This document shows, piece by piece, positions 1-8,516 of a stretch of DNA of 64,000 nucleotides. The stretch comes from Mycolicibacterium anyangense (GTDB taxonomy: Bacteria; Actinomycetota; Actinomycetes; Mycobacteriales; Mycobacteriaceae). The notes under the pieces are model-generated. The model had not been told where the DNA came from and did not search any database. It saw only the letters and a program-made list of their open reading frames with translations. Every line of letters starts with the position of its first letter. Within the stretch, counting starts at the first letter, position 1. The position numbers and the translations under genes were made by a program. The stretch is from assembly GCF_010731855.1 (NCBI RefSeq), contig NZ_AP022620.1, forward strand, positions 4,836,001 through 4,900,000, written 5' to 3'.

Positions 1-94
1 TCGGGCGCATCGTCGACATCGAATCCATGCCGAGGTCGTCGAAACCGGCTGGCTGGGTGCCGACATCTTCTTCGGGGTGCTCCGGGGTGTCCAT
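1..94 (-). CDS. pknG: Serine/threonine protein kinase PknG, N-terminal fragment (runs off the window)
   Basis: Only the first 31 codons are present; the gene continues beyond position 1. The peptide begins MDTPEHPEEDVGTQ and continues with an acidic, Thr/Ser-containing tail, as in mycobacterial PknG, whose disordered N-terminus carries autophosphorylation threonines. The ATG (92-94) shares one base with the TGA of glnH (TGATG), the arrangement expected in a glnX-glnH-pknG operon. PknG is a soluble kinase controlling GarA and glutamate metabolism. The rubredoxin, kinase and TPR domains lie outside the window, so the call rests on the N-terminal peptide and gene order. Confidence 0.85.
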   Translation of the reverse strand, partial: MDTPEHPEEDVGTQPAGFDDLGMDSMSTMRP

Positions 95-1107
95 CAGTCC
101 AGATACCTCGGCGTGGGCGGAGCCGGGGCCGGCCCCAGCACGGTCAACCACTTGCGGTACAGCGTGTTCCAGGTGCCGTCACGGCGGATGCGTTCCAGGG
201 TGCCGTTGACGAAACGCACCAATCCGGTGTTCTCCAGGTTGATCCCGATCCCGTAGGGCTCCTGTGCCATGTTCGGTCCGATGATGTGCAGATACGGGTC
301 CTGGGCCACCAGGCCGGCCAGGATCGAGTCGTCGGTGCTGACCGCGTCGACTTCCCGTTGCTGCAGCGCGACAAGACAATCAGCCCATGTCACCACCGTC
401 ACGATGATCGGTGGCGGTGCGATCTCCTGCACCCGCTTGAGGGAGGTGGTGCCACGGGCCACGCACACCCGCTTACCGGACAAGTCCGAGGCTTGGGCGA
501 TCGCGGACTCGCGCGGTGCCAGGATGCGTTGGTAGGCAGTGAAATACACGGTGGAGAAGTTCACCTGCTTGCGGCGCTCACAGGTGATCGTCATCGTCTT
601 GACCACGATGTCCACCGTGTTGTTCTGCAACGCGGTGATCCGGTCGGCCGAGGACAGGATGCGGTACTCGACCTGTGACGGAGTGCCGAAGATGTCGCGC
701 GACACCTCACCGGCGATGTCCACGTCGAAGCCGGTGATCTCGCCGGTGATTGGATCGCGGAAGCTGAACAGGTTGCTGCCGATGTCCAGGCCGACGATCA
801 GCCGGCCTCTGGCCCGGATGTTGGCCACCGCGGCATCGGCGTCGGCCTTGTTCGGGAACGGCCGCAGGCTGGCGGTCCGATCACAATTGTTCTCGTCAGG
901 GTCGGGCGGTTGTGGGGGCTCCGGCGCCATTTCGGTCATCCCGGCGGGCGTCGGCGGCGCCAGGGTCGGAACCGGCGGTGCCACGGTGTACTCCGTCTTG
1001 CCGCACCCGCTGAGCGCGGTCGCCGTGATCACCGCGAGGCAGGCCAGCCAGCGCTTGGCCGCGCGAGCGCTCATCAGCGCTCGTTTGTTCTTCGCGCGAG
1101 CGCTCAT
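94..1107 (-). CDS. glnH: GlnH, aspartate/glutamate-binding lipoprotein
   Basis: This 337-residue solute-binding lipoprotein has a basic N-terminus, a hydrophobic stretch and the lipobox LSGC. A Pro-rich linker follows, then a periplasmic binding protein type 2 domain (LIVGLDIGSNLFSFRDP, GFDVDIAGEV, DIVVKTMTIT). In mycobacteria GlnH binds acidic amino acids outside the cell and signals through the membrane protein GlnX to PknG. That fits the order here: GlnX upstream, PknG downstream, all joined by one-base TGATG overlaps. Two ATGs lie 33 bases apart (1107 and 1074) inside a duplicated 16-base sequence. The inner start gives 326 residues, close to the roughly 328 I recall for the M. tuberculosis protein, so it may be the real one. 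Confidence 0.93.
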   Translation of the reverse strand: MSARAKNKRALMSARAAKRWLACLAVITATALSGCGKTEYTVAPPVPTLAPPTPAGMTEMAPEPPQPPDPDENNCDRTASLRPFPNKADADAAVANIRARGRLIVGLDIGSNLFSFRDPITGEITGFDVDIAGEVSRDIFGTPSQVEYRILSSADRITALQNNTVDIVVKTMTITCERRKQVNFSTVYFTAYQRILAPRESAIAQASDLSGKRVCVARGTTSLKRVQEIAPPPIIVTVVTWADCLVALQQREVDAVSTDDSILAGLVAQDPYLHIIGPNMAQEPYGIGINLENTGLVRFVNGTLERIRRDGTWNTLYRKWLTVLGPAPAPPTPRYLD

Positions 1108-1109
1108 CA
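1061..1109. repeat. Duplicated 16-base start-codon region of glnH
   Basis: GCGCGAGCGCTCATCA occurs at 1061-1076 and 1094-1109, 33 bases apart, each including an in-frame ATG on the minus strand. Between them CGAGCGCT and AGCGCTCG (1064-1071 and 1075-1082) form an inverted repeat around the inner start. Confidence 0.8.
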
Positions 1110-2426
1110 CCGGTACTCGCTCAGTCGCGGCCACAGCCCCAGCGCCACGGCGATCGCCGCTCCGACCGACAGCACCGCCCCACCGACCGTCGTGCCGGAC
1201 AGCACCCGACGCGCCGAGAGGATGTCGTTGCGCAACTGGTTGCGGCTCTCCCGGATACCACTGGACAACGCGGCGTCGAGCTTGTCGAATGCCGGCGTCG
1301 AATCGTCCTCGCCGGTCCCCAGCGCCACCTGGGTGGCGGCCTGGTAGTTGCCGACGGCGATGTAGGCGTTGATCCGCTCGTCGGCCTGCCGCCACTTCAT
1401 CAACAGCTGATCGGCATCGGCGAGATCGCTCTTGTCGATCGCGTCCTCGCGGGCCAGGTATTCGGTGAGCTGCTGATGCATGGTTTCGACGCGCTGGTAG
1501 TAGGACCGTTTGCGAATGTCTTCGTCACCGCGGCGGATCAGGGACAACGTCTCGTCGGCACGAGCCTGCTGTGCGGTGATCGCCAGGTTAGTCACTGTCT
1601 TGAGCGACTGGGCGGCGGTGTCCTTGGCGGCGCGGCTGCCCGCGGTGGAAATCGCCAGCGCCGAGCCCACCCAGATGATCATGATCAGGATCGCCAGCCC
1701 GCCCGCGATCAGCCCGACGTTGACCCGGCGTTTGGTGTGTTCGGCCAGCCAGCGATGGGCGAAGGCGCCGAACAACAAGGTGATGGCCACGACCACGATC
1801 ACCGGCGCGGGAATCCGGGCCGAGGCGCTGGTCTCGGCATCCACCCGCGCTGAGGTCTGCTCGTAGAGCTGCTGGGCGTCGGGCAGAATCTGCTGCTGCA
1901 TCAGCGCCGAGGCCTCCGACAGATACGACGAACCCACCGGATTGCCCATCCGGTTATTGGTGCGGGCCGTCTCGATCAGCCCGGTGTAGACGGCCAACCG
2001 TGCGTTGATCCGGCCCAGCAGTTGGATCAGCGGCTCGTCGGTCAATCCGCTGGCCGCCCGGGTGACGGCGACGGCTGCGTCGGTGATGGCCTGCTCGTAG
2101 CGCTGCCGCACCACCCGCGGTTCGGAACCAGCGATGAAGGCGGTGGCAGCGGCGGCGTCGGCCACCGAGAGTGTGGTGTAGAGCTGGCCGGCCGCGAACG
2201 CCAACGGCTCGGTGTGATTGAGCACGGTGGTGAGCTGATTCTGGCGATCGTTGATCGTCGTCGAGGTCGCGAAGGCGCTCAGCAGACCGAGGATCGCCAA
2301 GATGATGCCGATGGTGAGGATGCGCCCGGGGCTGGTCTTGAAGAACCACCACCGGGGATGGGCGGGCTCGGTCGGCGACCGCCATGCCAATGGTTCGGTC
2401 GACGGGTGCGCCACCTCAACGGTCAC
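1107..2426 (-). CDS. glnX: GlnX, membrane sensor protein linking GlnH to PknG (Rv0412c homolog)
   Basis: A 439-residue membrane protein with four predicted membrane helices: residues ~34-53, ~205-227, ~237-260 and ~409-433. The two loops outside the membrane are Ala/Gln-rich helical regions of about 150 residues, like the four-helix-bundle sensor domains of bacterial receptors. No kinase or HAMP signature is obvious. In mycobacteria this protein carries the amino-acid signal from GlnH to PknG. The start is GTG at 2426. The stop overlaps the glnH start by one base, supporting one transcript for glnX-glnH-pknG. The function is taken from the conserved neighbourhood and family; the sequence itself shows only topology. 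Confidence 0.88.
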   Translation of the reverse strand: MTVEVAHPSTEPLAWRSPTEPAHPRWWFFKTSPGRILTIGIILAILGLLSAFATSTTINDRQNQLTTVLNHTEPLAFAAGQLYTTLSVADAAAATAFIAGSEPRVVRQRYEQAITDAAVAVTRAASGLTDEPLIQLLGRINARLAVYTGLIETARTNNRMGNPVGSSYLSEASALMQQQILPDAQQLYEQTSARVDAETSASARIPAPVIVVVAITLLFGAFAHRWLAEHTKRRVNVGLIAGGLAILIMIIWVGSALAISTAGSRAAKDTAAQSLKTVTNLAITAQQARADETLSLIRRGDEDIRKRSYYQRVETMHQQLTEYLAREDAIDKSDLADADQLLMKWRQADERINAYIAVGNYQAATQVALGTGEDDSTPAFDKLDAALSSGIRESRNQLRNDILSARRVLSGTTVGGAVLSVGAAIAVALGLWPRLSEYR

Positions 2427-2542
2427 CTCGCGCGGACCTCATTTCCCTTCGCCCGGATCCCTATCGCGTTTCCTGAGTGAATTCTAAGAGCACCTGGGGC
2501 GTACCGGGCTGGATCGGCCGACGAGTACCGGCGTGGCGTGCT

Positions 2543-2548
2543 TATCCT
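2543..2548 (+). promoter_or_regulatory. -10 box for mutT3, leaderless
   Basis: TATCCT lies 6 nt before the GTG at 2555. In mycobacteria a TANNNT box at this distance usually means that transcription starts at or next to the start codon. This favours GTG 2555 over the upstream GTG at 2477. Confidence 0.6.
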
Positions 2549-2554
2549 GAACGC

Positions 2555-3136
2555 GTGCGAGGTGATGGCGACGGCTGGGTGGTGTCCGAAACCGGCACGC
2601 CGTACTGGGGCCGGCATGGCGCCGCCGGCTTGCTGCTGCGGGCGCCGCAGCCCGACGGAACTCCCGCGGTACTGCTCCAGCATCGCGCGCCGTGGAGTCA
2701 TCAGGGTGGCACCTGGGCACTGCCGGGCGGCGCCCGGGACAGCCACGAGACTGCCGAGCAGGCCGCGATCCGCGAGGCCCACGAGGAAGCCGGCCTGCCC
2801 GCTGAGCACGTACAGGTCCGCGCGACCGTCGTCACCGCGGAGATCGCCGGGCAGGGCGACACCTCCTGGACCTACACCACCGTGATCGCCGATGCCCACG
2901 AGCTGCTCACCACCATCCCCAACCGGGAGAGTTCGGAACTGCGCTGGGTCGCCGAGGACGAGGTGGCCGAGTTGCCGCTGCATCCCGGGTTCGCCGCCAG
3001 CTGGCAGCAGTTGCGTATCACCGAGGTTCGGCCGCACGCGCATGACGCGTGCCGCCTTCCGGGGCCGCACACGGTGGAGATCCAGACCGGTGTGTTCATC
3101 TGGTGCGCACCTGCCGAGGTCACTCGACCGTTCTGA
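2555..3136 (+). CDS. mutT3: MutT3, NUDIX hydrolase
   Basis: This is a 193-residue NUDIX pyrophosphohydrolase. The Nudix box is clear: [20 protein letters not shown] runs into EAGL, matching GX5EX7REUXEEXGU apart from His where the first Glu is usual. MutT3-type enzymes hydrolyse oxidised nucleotides such as 8-oxo-dGTP and related dinucleotides, keeping the pool clean. The start is set at GTG 2555 because the peptide MRGDGDGW matches the conserved beginning of the family and a -10 box lies 6 nt upstream. An upstream GTG at 2477 would add 26 residues with no conserved character. Its 3' end overlaps the convergent thiE by 17 bases. Position and sequence correspond to Rv0413. Confidence 0.9.
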   Translation: MRGDGDGWVVSETGTPYWGRHGAAGLLLRAPQPDGTPAVLLQHRAPWSHQGGTWALPGGARDSHETAEQAAIREAHEEAGLPAEHVQVRATVVTAEIAGQGDTSWTYTTVIADAHELLTTIPNRESSELRWVAEDEVAELPLHPGFAASWQQLRITEVRPHAHDACRLPGPHTVEIQTGVFIWCAPAEVTRPF

Positions 3137-3803
3137 GCGTCGCCCGCAGCCGGCCCGCCGCGGCGGCCGGGTCGGCGGCCGCCGTGATGGCGCGCACCAC
3201 CACCACCCGTCGGGCGCCGGCGGCCAGAACCTCCGGCAGGCGCTGCTCGTCGATGCCGCCGATGGCGAACCACGGCTTGTCGGAGTGCAGCCCGGCGACT
3301 TCACGCACAAGCTCGAGCCCCGGTGCCGGTCGGCCCGGCTTGGTGGGGGTGGGCCAGCACGGTCCGACGCAGAAGTAGTCGACGTCCTCCATCAGCGCGC
3401 GGCCGGCCTCGCCGCTGGCGTGAGTGGAGCGCCCGATCACCGGGTCGGGACCGACGATGTCGCGGGCCACCTCCAGGGGCAGGTCATCCTGGCCGAGGTG
3501 CAGCACGTCGGCGCCGGCGGCGCGAGCGATATCGGCGCGGTCGTTGACGGCCAGCAGCGCGCCGTGCCGTCGGGCGGCCTCAGCCAGGATCTCCAGCGCG
3601 GCAAGCTCGCCGCGGGCTTCCAGCGGGCCGAATTTCTGCTCTCCCGGTGAGCCCTTGTCGCGTAACTGAATGATGTCCACGCCACCGGCCAGCGCTGCGT
3701 CGGCGAACTCGGCGAGGTCACCGCGCTCGCGACGGGCATCGGTGCACAGATACAGCCGGGCGTCGGCGAGCCTGGACCTGAGCGTGGTTGGGCGTGGGTG
3801 CAC
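3120..3803 (-). CDS. thiE: ThiE, thiamine-phosphate synthase
   Basis: ThiE joins hydroxymethylpyrimidine diphosphate and carboxy-thiazole phosphate to give thiamine phosphate in the cytoplasm. At 227 residues it is close to the M. tuberculosis length. Family motifs in order are [46 protein letters not shown], the Pro-rich [17 protein letters not shown] loop and the phosphate-binding FAIGGI. The start is GTG 3803, preceded six bases upstream by TACCGT, so the transcript is probably leaderless. The long open frame reaching to 4910 is only read-through of high-GC DNA across thiO. The gene is divergent from thiO, and its promoter lies just outside the thiO riboswitch. Confidence 0.95.
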   Translation of the reverse strand: MHPRPTTLRSRLADARLYLCTDARRERGDLAEFADAALAGGVDIIQLRDKGSPGEQKFGPLEARGELAALEILAEAARRHGALLAVNDRADIARAAGADVLHLGQDDLPLEVARDIVGPDPVIGRSTHASGEAGRALMEDVDYFCVGPCWPTPTKPGRPAPGLELVREVAGLHSDKPWFAIGGIDEQRLPEVLAAGARRVVVVRAITAAADPAAAAGRLRATLRTVE

Positions 3804-3809
3804 ACCGCG

Positions 3810-3815
3810 ACGGTA
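3810..3815 (-). promoter_or_regulatory. -10 box for thiE, leaderless
   Basis: TACCGT on the minus strand, six bases before the GTG at 3803. thiE therefore seems to have no room for a riboswitch, unlike the divergent thiO operon. Confidence 0.55.
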
Positions 3816-3833
3816 GCGGCTAGCGTGGAGGTT

Positions 3834-3925
3834 CGGCACGGGAGTCCCTGGAGCGGGACTGAGAGTGGAGGCCAAACCCCTCCAGACCGTCACCACCTGA
3901 TCCGGGTCATGCCGGCGAAGGGAAG
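3834..3925 (+). promoter_or_regulatory. TPP riboswitch (THI element) upstream of thiO-thiS-thiG
   Basis: The conserved parts of the thiamine pyrophosphate aptamer are visible: ACGGGAGTCC, GCGGGACTGAGAG, then ACCTGATCCGGGTCATGCCGG and CGAAGGGA. The CTGAGAG segment binds the pyrimidine and the GCCGGCGAAGG side binds the diphosphate. The thiO ribosome site (GAAAGGGA) starts immediately after the aptamer, so control is most likely by hiding the ribosome site when TPP is bound. The outer ends are approximate because they depend on stem P1. Confidence 0.93.
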
Positions 3926-3935
3926 CGAAAGGGAC

Positions 3936-4984
3936 ATGTCGGTGGAATCGCTGGCCGTCATCGGTGGCGGCGTGATCGGACTTGCTGTGGCACGTCGCGC
4001 CGCGCAGGCGGGGCTCGCGGTGCGGGTGCACCGCGAGGCTGCTCCTCCCCTGGGGCACGAGCGTAGCGAGCAGGGGGATCGATTCAAGGGGGCTTCCTGG
4101 GTGGCGGGCGGCATGCTTGCGCCCCGAAGCGAGGGCTGGCCCGGTGAGGACCAGCTGCTGACGATCGGTATCGAGTCGCTGCGGTTGTGGCACGGCGGGT
4201 TCCTCGATGGACTGCCCGACGATGTCGTGACCGCCCGCGAGACATTGGTGGTCGCCGTCGACCGGGCCGATGCCGCCGACCTGCGTACCGTCGCGGACTG
4301 GCTGGCCGCTCAGGGCCACCCGGTGGTCGCCACAACGGCCGCCCGCGACCTCGAACCGCTTCTGGCCCAAGGTATTCGGCACGGTTTCGTGGCCGGCGAC
4401 GAACTGGCCGTGGATAACCGCAAGCTGGTGGTGGCATTGGCCGCTGCCTGCGAGGAGCTCGGTGTGAGCTGGGCCGGACCGGTCGGCAGCGTCGAAGAGG
4501 CCCGTACCGGCGTGGACACCGTGGTGATCGCCAACGGGATCGACGCGCCCGCGCTGTGGCCTGGTCTGGCGGTACGGCCGGTCAAGGGTGAGGTGCTGCG
4601 GCTGCGGTGGCGGCCGGGTTGTATGCCGGTGCCGCGCCGGGTCATTCGCGCCCGGGTGCACGGCAGGCCGGTCTACCTGGTGCCGCGCGCCGACGGCGTG
4701 GTGGTGGGCGCCACCCAGTACGAGCACGGCCGGGACACCGCCCCGTCGGTCACCGGGGTGCGCGATCTGCTCGACGACGCCTGCGAGGTGCTGCCCTGCC
4801 TCGGGGAGTACGAACTGGCCGAATGCTCGGCGGGCCTGCGGCCGATGACACCGGACAACATGCCCATCGTCGGCCGCCTCGACGCGCACACCCTGGTGGC
4901 CACCGGTCACGGCCGATCGGGCTTCCTGCTGGCGCCCTGGACGGCCGAGCGGATGGCCGCCGAACTGCTGGTGGGTGCGCGGGT

Positions 4985-4988
<4 letters not shown>
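3936..4988 (+). CDS. thiO: ThiO, glycine/D-amino acid oxidase of thiazole synthesis
   Basis: ThiO is a flavoenzyme that oxidises glycine to iminoglycine for the thiazole synthase ThiG. The 350-residue protein opens with the dinucleotide fold [20 protein letters not shown]. It keeps [21 protein letters not shown] and the C-terminal FAD motif THGRSG-like sequence [15 protein letters not shown]. The ATG at 3936 follows the riboswitch and the site GAAAGGGA. Residues 34-51 ([18 protein letters not shown]) form an extra segment between the Rossmann strand and GASW that the M. tuberculosis protein, as I remember it, lacks. The DNA there looks like an inserted palindromic repeat. The stop overlaps thiS by four bases. 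Confidence 0.93.
4035..4088 (+). repeat. Palindromic repeat inserted in frame within thiO
   Basis: A 54-base stretch coding residues 34-51 of ThiO. It contains TCCCCTG and CAGGGGGA as imperfect inverted arms around CACGAGCGTAGCGAG, and ends GATCGATTCAAGG. The encoded peptide [13 protein letters not shown] is hydrophilic and unlike ThiO families. It resembles short interspersed repeats of mycobacterial genomes. No second copy was found in this window, so its repeat nature is inferred from composition and its insertion-like position. Confidence 0.55.
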
Positions 4989-5939
<951 letters not shown>

Positions 5940-5941
5940 TC

Positions 5942-6709
5942 ATGAAACGGTATGTGGCGCTGGGCAGTTCGATGGCTGCCGGGCCGGGGATCAAGCCCAG
6001 GGCGGTGGGGTCGCCGTGGGCTGCCGGACGCTCGGCGCGCAACTATGCGCACCTGACCGCCGCGCAGCTTGGCCTGGATCTGGTCGATGTCACCTACTCC
6101 GGTGCCACCACGGCCAACATCCTGCGCGAGCCCCAGCACGGGGCGCCGCCGCAGATCGGGGTCGTCGATGGCACCGAGGATCTGATCACGGTGACGATCG
6201 GCGGCAACGACGTCGGCTATGTGCCGCTGCTGTTCGCCGCGACCCTGCCGGGGCTGCTGCGCAAGCTGCCGATGGTGGGCACCGCACTGCGCGACCTGCT
6301 GGATCCGGCGGCGCGCGGGCGGGCCCTCGACGCCGCCGGCGTATCGCTGCGCGAGGTGGGGGCGGCGCTGCGAGCCCGCTCGCCCGAGGCGCGAATCCTG
6401 TTCGTGGACTACCTGACTCTGCTACCGCCCCCGGGCATACCGGCCCCGCCACTGCCCGACCACATCACCGGCCTGGGCCGGTACGTCGCCGACCGGCTGG
6501 TGCAGATCACCGCACAGGCGGCGCAGGACACCGGGTGTGAGGTGGTCGGTGCGGCAGCCGCCAGCCGCGACCACCACGCGTGGTCGGCCGACCCGTGGAC
6601 CGTCGGCGCCGGTTCCTTGCTGCCCTGGCGGCCGAAGCCGTTCCATCCCAACGCCCGTGGTATGGCCGCAGTGGCCGATCTGATTGTCGCCCGGGTCGGT
6701 CAGCCGTAG
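5942..6709 (+). CDS. SGNH/GDSL-family hydrolase
   Basis: A 255-residue SGNH hydrolase. Block I is ALGSSMAAGPG with the nucleophilic serine, block III is TIGGNDVGYV with the oxyanion Gly and Asn, and block V is FHPNARG with the catalytic His. No signal peptide is present, so the enzyme seems cytoplasmic. Such proteins are esterases or lipases; the substrate cannot be read from the sequence. The ATG starts two bases after the thiG stop, so it is probably read from the same transcript, although it has no known role in thiamine synthesis. Its last ten bases overlap the convergent gene on the other strand. Confidence 0.85.
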   Translation: MKRYVALGSSMAAGPGIKPRAVGSPWAAGRSARNYAHLTAAQLGLDLVDVTYSGATTANILREPQHGAPPQIGVVDGTEDLITVTIGGNDVGYVPLLFAATLPGLLRKLPMVGTALRDLLDPAARGRALDAAGVSLREVGAALRARSPEARILFVDYLTLLPPPGIPAPPLPDHITGLGRYVADRLVQITAQAAQDTGCEVVGAAAASRDHHAWSADPWTVGAGSLLPWRPKPFHPNARGMAAVADLIVARVGQP

Positions 6710-7398
6710 GTGTTGGCCGGCGCGTCGATCCGCACCACGCTGGACACCTCGAGGCGGGGAATCGAATCGGTTCCGGTATAGCGTTGTCCGGGCGGCACGG
6801 TGCCCTCGACCCGCAGCCAGGTGTTGTCGGGCAGCCCCGCCGCCGCAGGCAGGGCCGGACCCGACAGCTGCAGTCTGGCCAGCTGGGCGTCCGCGGCGCA
6901 GCAGAAGATCACGATCTTGGCCAGGTACACCTGGTTGCCGTCATGCAGGACGAACCCGGTGGTGGTGATCTGGTGGCCGTCCAGACCACCCACCGGGCCG
7001 ACGGCGACACGCATCAAGACCTCGGGCAGCGAGATCGTGGGGGCCGGGCCGGGTGGCAACGGCGGAAACGAGCGAGCCGCACTCACGGTGACGGTTGCCG
7101 GCGGAGTTGCCTTGGCGCTCAAAGCCGGTGGCACGACGAAGATCAGCAGTATCACCGGGAGCACCAGCAGCCAGACGATGCCGCTGCGGTGGGTGTGCCC
7201 GGAATGGTGGTGCTCGCCGCCGCCACTGATGTCGCGGGCGATCGACACCAGCGCCAACCCGATCAGGATCACCGCCGAGGCCCCCAGCCACGGCCACATT
7301 CCCGGTTTGACGTAACGGGTGTAGGCGCCGGTGACGGTGACCATCCCCACCGCGATCCCCATGATCAACAGGACCACGTTCTCGGTTTCGCGCCTCAC
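6700..7398 (-). CDS. TIGR03943-family membrane protein (partner of DUF318 permease)
   Basis: A 232-residue protein with two N-terminal membrane helices (VVLLIMGIAVGMVTVTGAY and WPWLGASAVILIGLALVSI). A short His-rich loop, GGGEHHHSGHTHRSG, follows, then a third helix (IVWLLVLPVILLIFVVPPAL). The remainder is an extracytoplasmic domain with the CCAADAQ sequence typical of the YcgQ/TIGR03943 family. The family nearly always sits beside a DUF318 permease, as here, where the GTG start overlaps the permease stop by four bases. The His-rich loop suggests a metal or other inorganic ligand, but the substrate is unknown. Confidence 0.8.
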   Translation of the reverse strand: MRRETENVVLLIMGIAVGMVTVTGAYTRYVKPGMWPWLGASAVILIGLALVSIARDISGGGEHHHSGHTHRSGIVWLLVLPVILLIFVVPPALSAKATPPATVTVSAARSFPPLPPGPAPTISLPEVLMRVAVGPVGGLDGHQITTTGFVLHDGNQVYLAKIVIFCCAADAQLARLQLSGPALPAAAGLPDNTWLRVEGTVPPGQRYTGTDSIPRLEVSSVVRIDAPANTYG

Positions 7399-8372
7399 AA
7401 CAACACCAGCCCGACCACGGTCGCCGACACGGTGGCCACCACCATCGTCAACGGGGCGAAACGCGCCGCGAACCCGCGGCCGAACAATCCTGCTTGCATG
7501 GCAACGAGTTTCACGTCCACCGCCGGACCGACCACCAGGAAGACCAGCCGCGGGATCAGCGGCAGCATGGTCAAGCTCGCGGCCACGAACGCGTCAGCCT
7601 CCGAGCACAGCGCCAGCACGAACGCGAGTAGCGCCATCGTCACCACGCCGAGCAGCAGGTGGCCGGCGACGTGCTCGAACACCCACGGCGGCACCACGAC
7701 CCGCAGGGTTGCCGCCGCGGCTGCCCCGATCACCAGGTAGGCGCCAGCCTGCAGGAAGTCATGTCGCGCGGCTTCGGTGAACACCGTCCAGCGAGAGTCA
7801 CCGTCGTCGTGGGTGCGCGGCAGCGAGCGGCTGACCCAGCCGGGCCGGCCCCACTTCGACCACAGGGCACCCATCACCACCGCGGTGGCCAGCGAGGCCA
7901 CACAGCGCGCCAGCACCATCTGCGGCTGGCCCGGGAACGCTACCGCGGTCGCGACCAGGACCACCGGGTTGATCGCCGGCGCGGACAGCATGAAGGTCAG
8001 TGCGGCAGCCCCCACCGACCCTTCGCCGTAGAGTCGGCGGGCCACCGGCACCGACCCGCATTCACAGCCGGGTAGCGCGGCGCCCGCCACACCGGCGGCC
8101 AGTACCGCGGCGGGGGCCCGCCGCGGCAGCCAGCGTGCCAACCGTTCGGTGGAGACGTAGGCGGCGATCAGTCCGCTGATCACCACACCGAGCACCAGGA
8201 ACGGCACGGCCTGCAGGAAGACCCCGCTGAACACGGTCCCTGCGGTGGCAAGCCGGTCGTTGCCTGCCACGCCGTCGCGCATCCAGGTGCCGGCCACCGC
8301 GCACACCACCAGAGCAGCCACCAGCACCTCGGTCGAGGTGACCAGGGGGCGACGGGGTGCGGCGACGGTCAT
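7395..8372 (-). CDS. DUF318/ArsP-like permease (YcgR family)
   Basis: A 325-residue integral membrane protein with about eight helices in two repeated halves. It carries the family signature GAALPGCECGSVPVARRL in the first half and ALCSEADAFVAASL in the second. Such permeases include ArsP-type exporters and the YcgR proteins that pair with TIGR03943 partners. The Cys-Glu-Cys site suggests handling of a thiol-reactive or metal(loid) compound. The start is ATG 8372; the longer open frame upstream reads across lpqL and is not coding. The gene is divergent from lpqL with a 144-base gap. I saw no clear Zur or ArsR operator there. Confidence 0.8.
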   Translation of the reverse strand: MTVAAPRRPLVTSTEVLVAALVVCAVAGTWMRDGVAGNDRLATAGTVFSGVFLQAVPFLVLGVVISGLIAAYVSTERLARWLPRRAPAAVLAAGVAGAALPGCECGSVPVARRLYGEGSVGAAALTFMLSAPAINPVVLVATAVAFPGQPQMVLARCVASLATAVVMGALWSKWGRPGWVSRSLPRTHDDGDSRWTVFTEAARHDFLQAGAYLVIGAAAAATLRVVVPPWVFEHVAGHLLLGVVTMALLAFVLALCSEADAFVAASLTMLPLIPRLVFLVVGPAVDVKLVAMQAGLFGRGFAARFAPLTMVVATVSATVVGLVLL

Positions 8373-8503
8373 CGCGGGCCATCCTGCCACTCGAACCAGG
8401 GAGTGCTCAGGGCACACAGGTCGGCGCGGCGGCGGTCCGCAGAAGATTGGCAGCGGTTTCACGGCGTCGGCCCTGACCACGGGGCCACCGTCGGGGAAGC
8501 GTC

Positions 8504-8509
8504 TACCCT
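8504..8509 (+). promoter_or_regulatory. -10 box for lpqL, leaderless
   Basis: TACCCT followed by 7 nt and the GTG at 8517, the spacing of leaderless mycobacterial transcripts. It sets the lpqL start immediately before a good lipoprotein signal peptide. Confidence 0.65.
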
Positions 8510-8516
8510 GGGCGCG

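Noticed and set aside
3909..3935. An in-frame ATG within the riboswitch as thiO start
   Set aside because: It lies in the conserved GGGTCATGCCGG of the TPP aptamer; the ATG at 3936 has the ribosome site.
3804..4910. The upstream extension of thiE as a 596-codon frame
   Set aside because: The added part lies antisense to thiO and across the riboswitch; a leaderless start at 3803 explains thiE.
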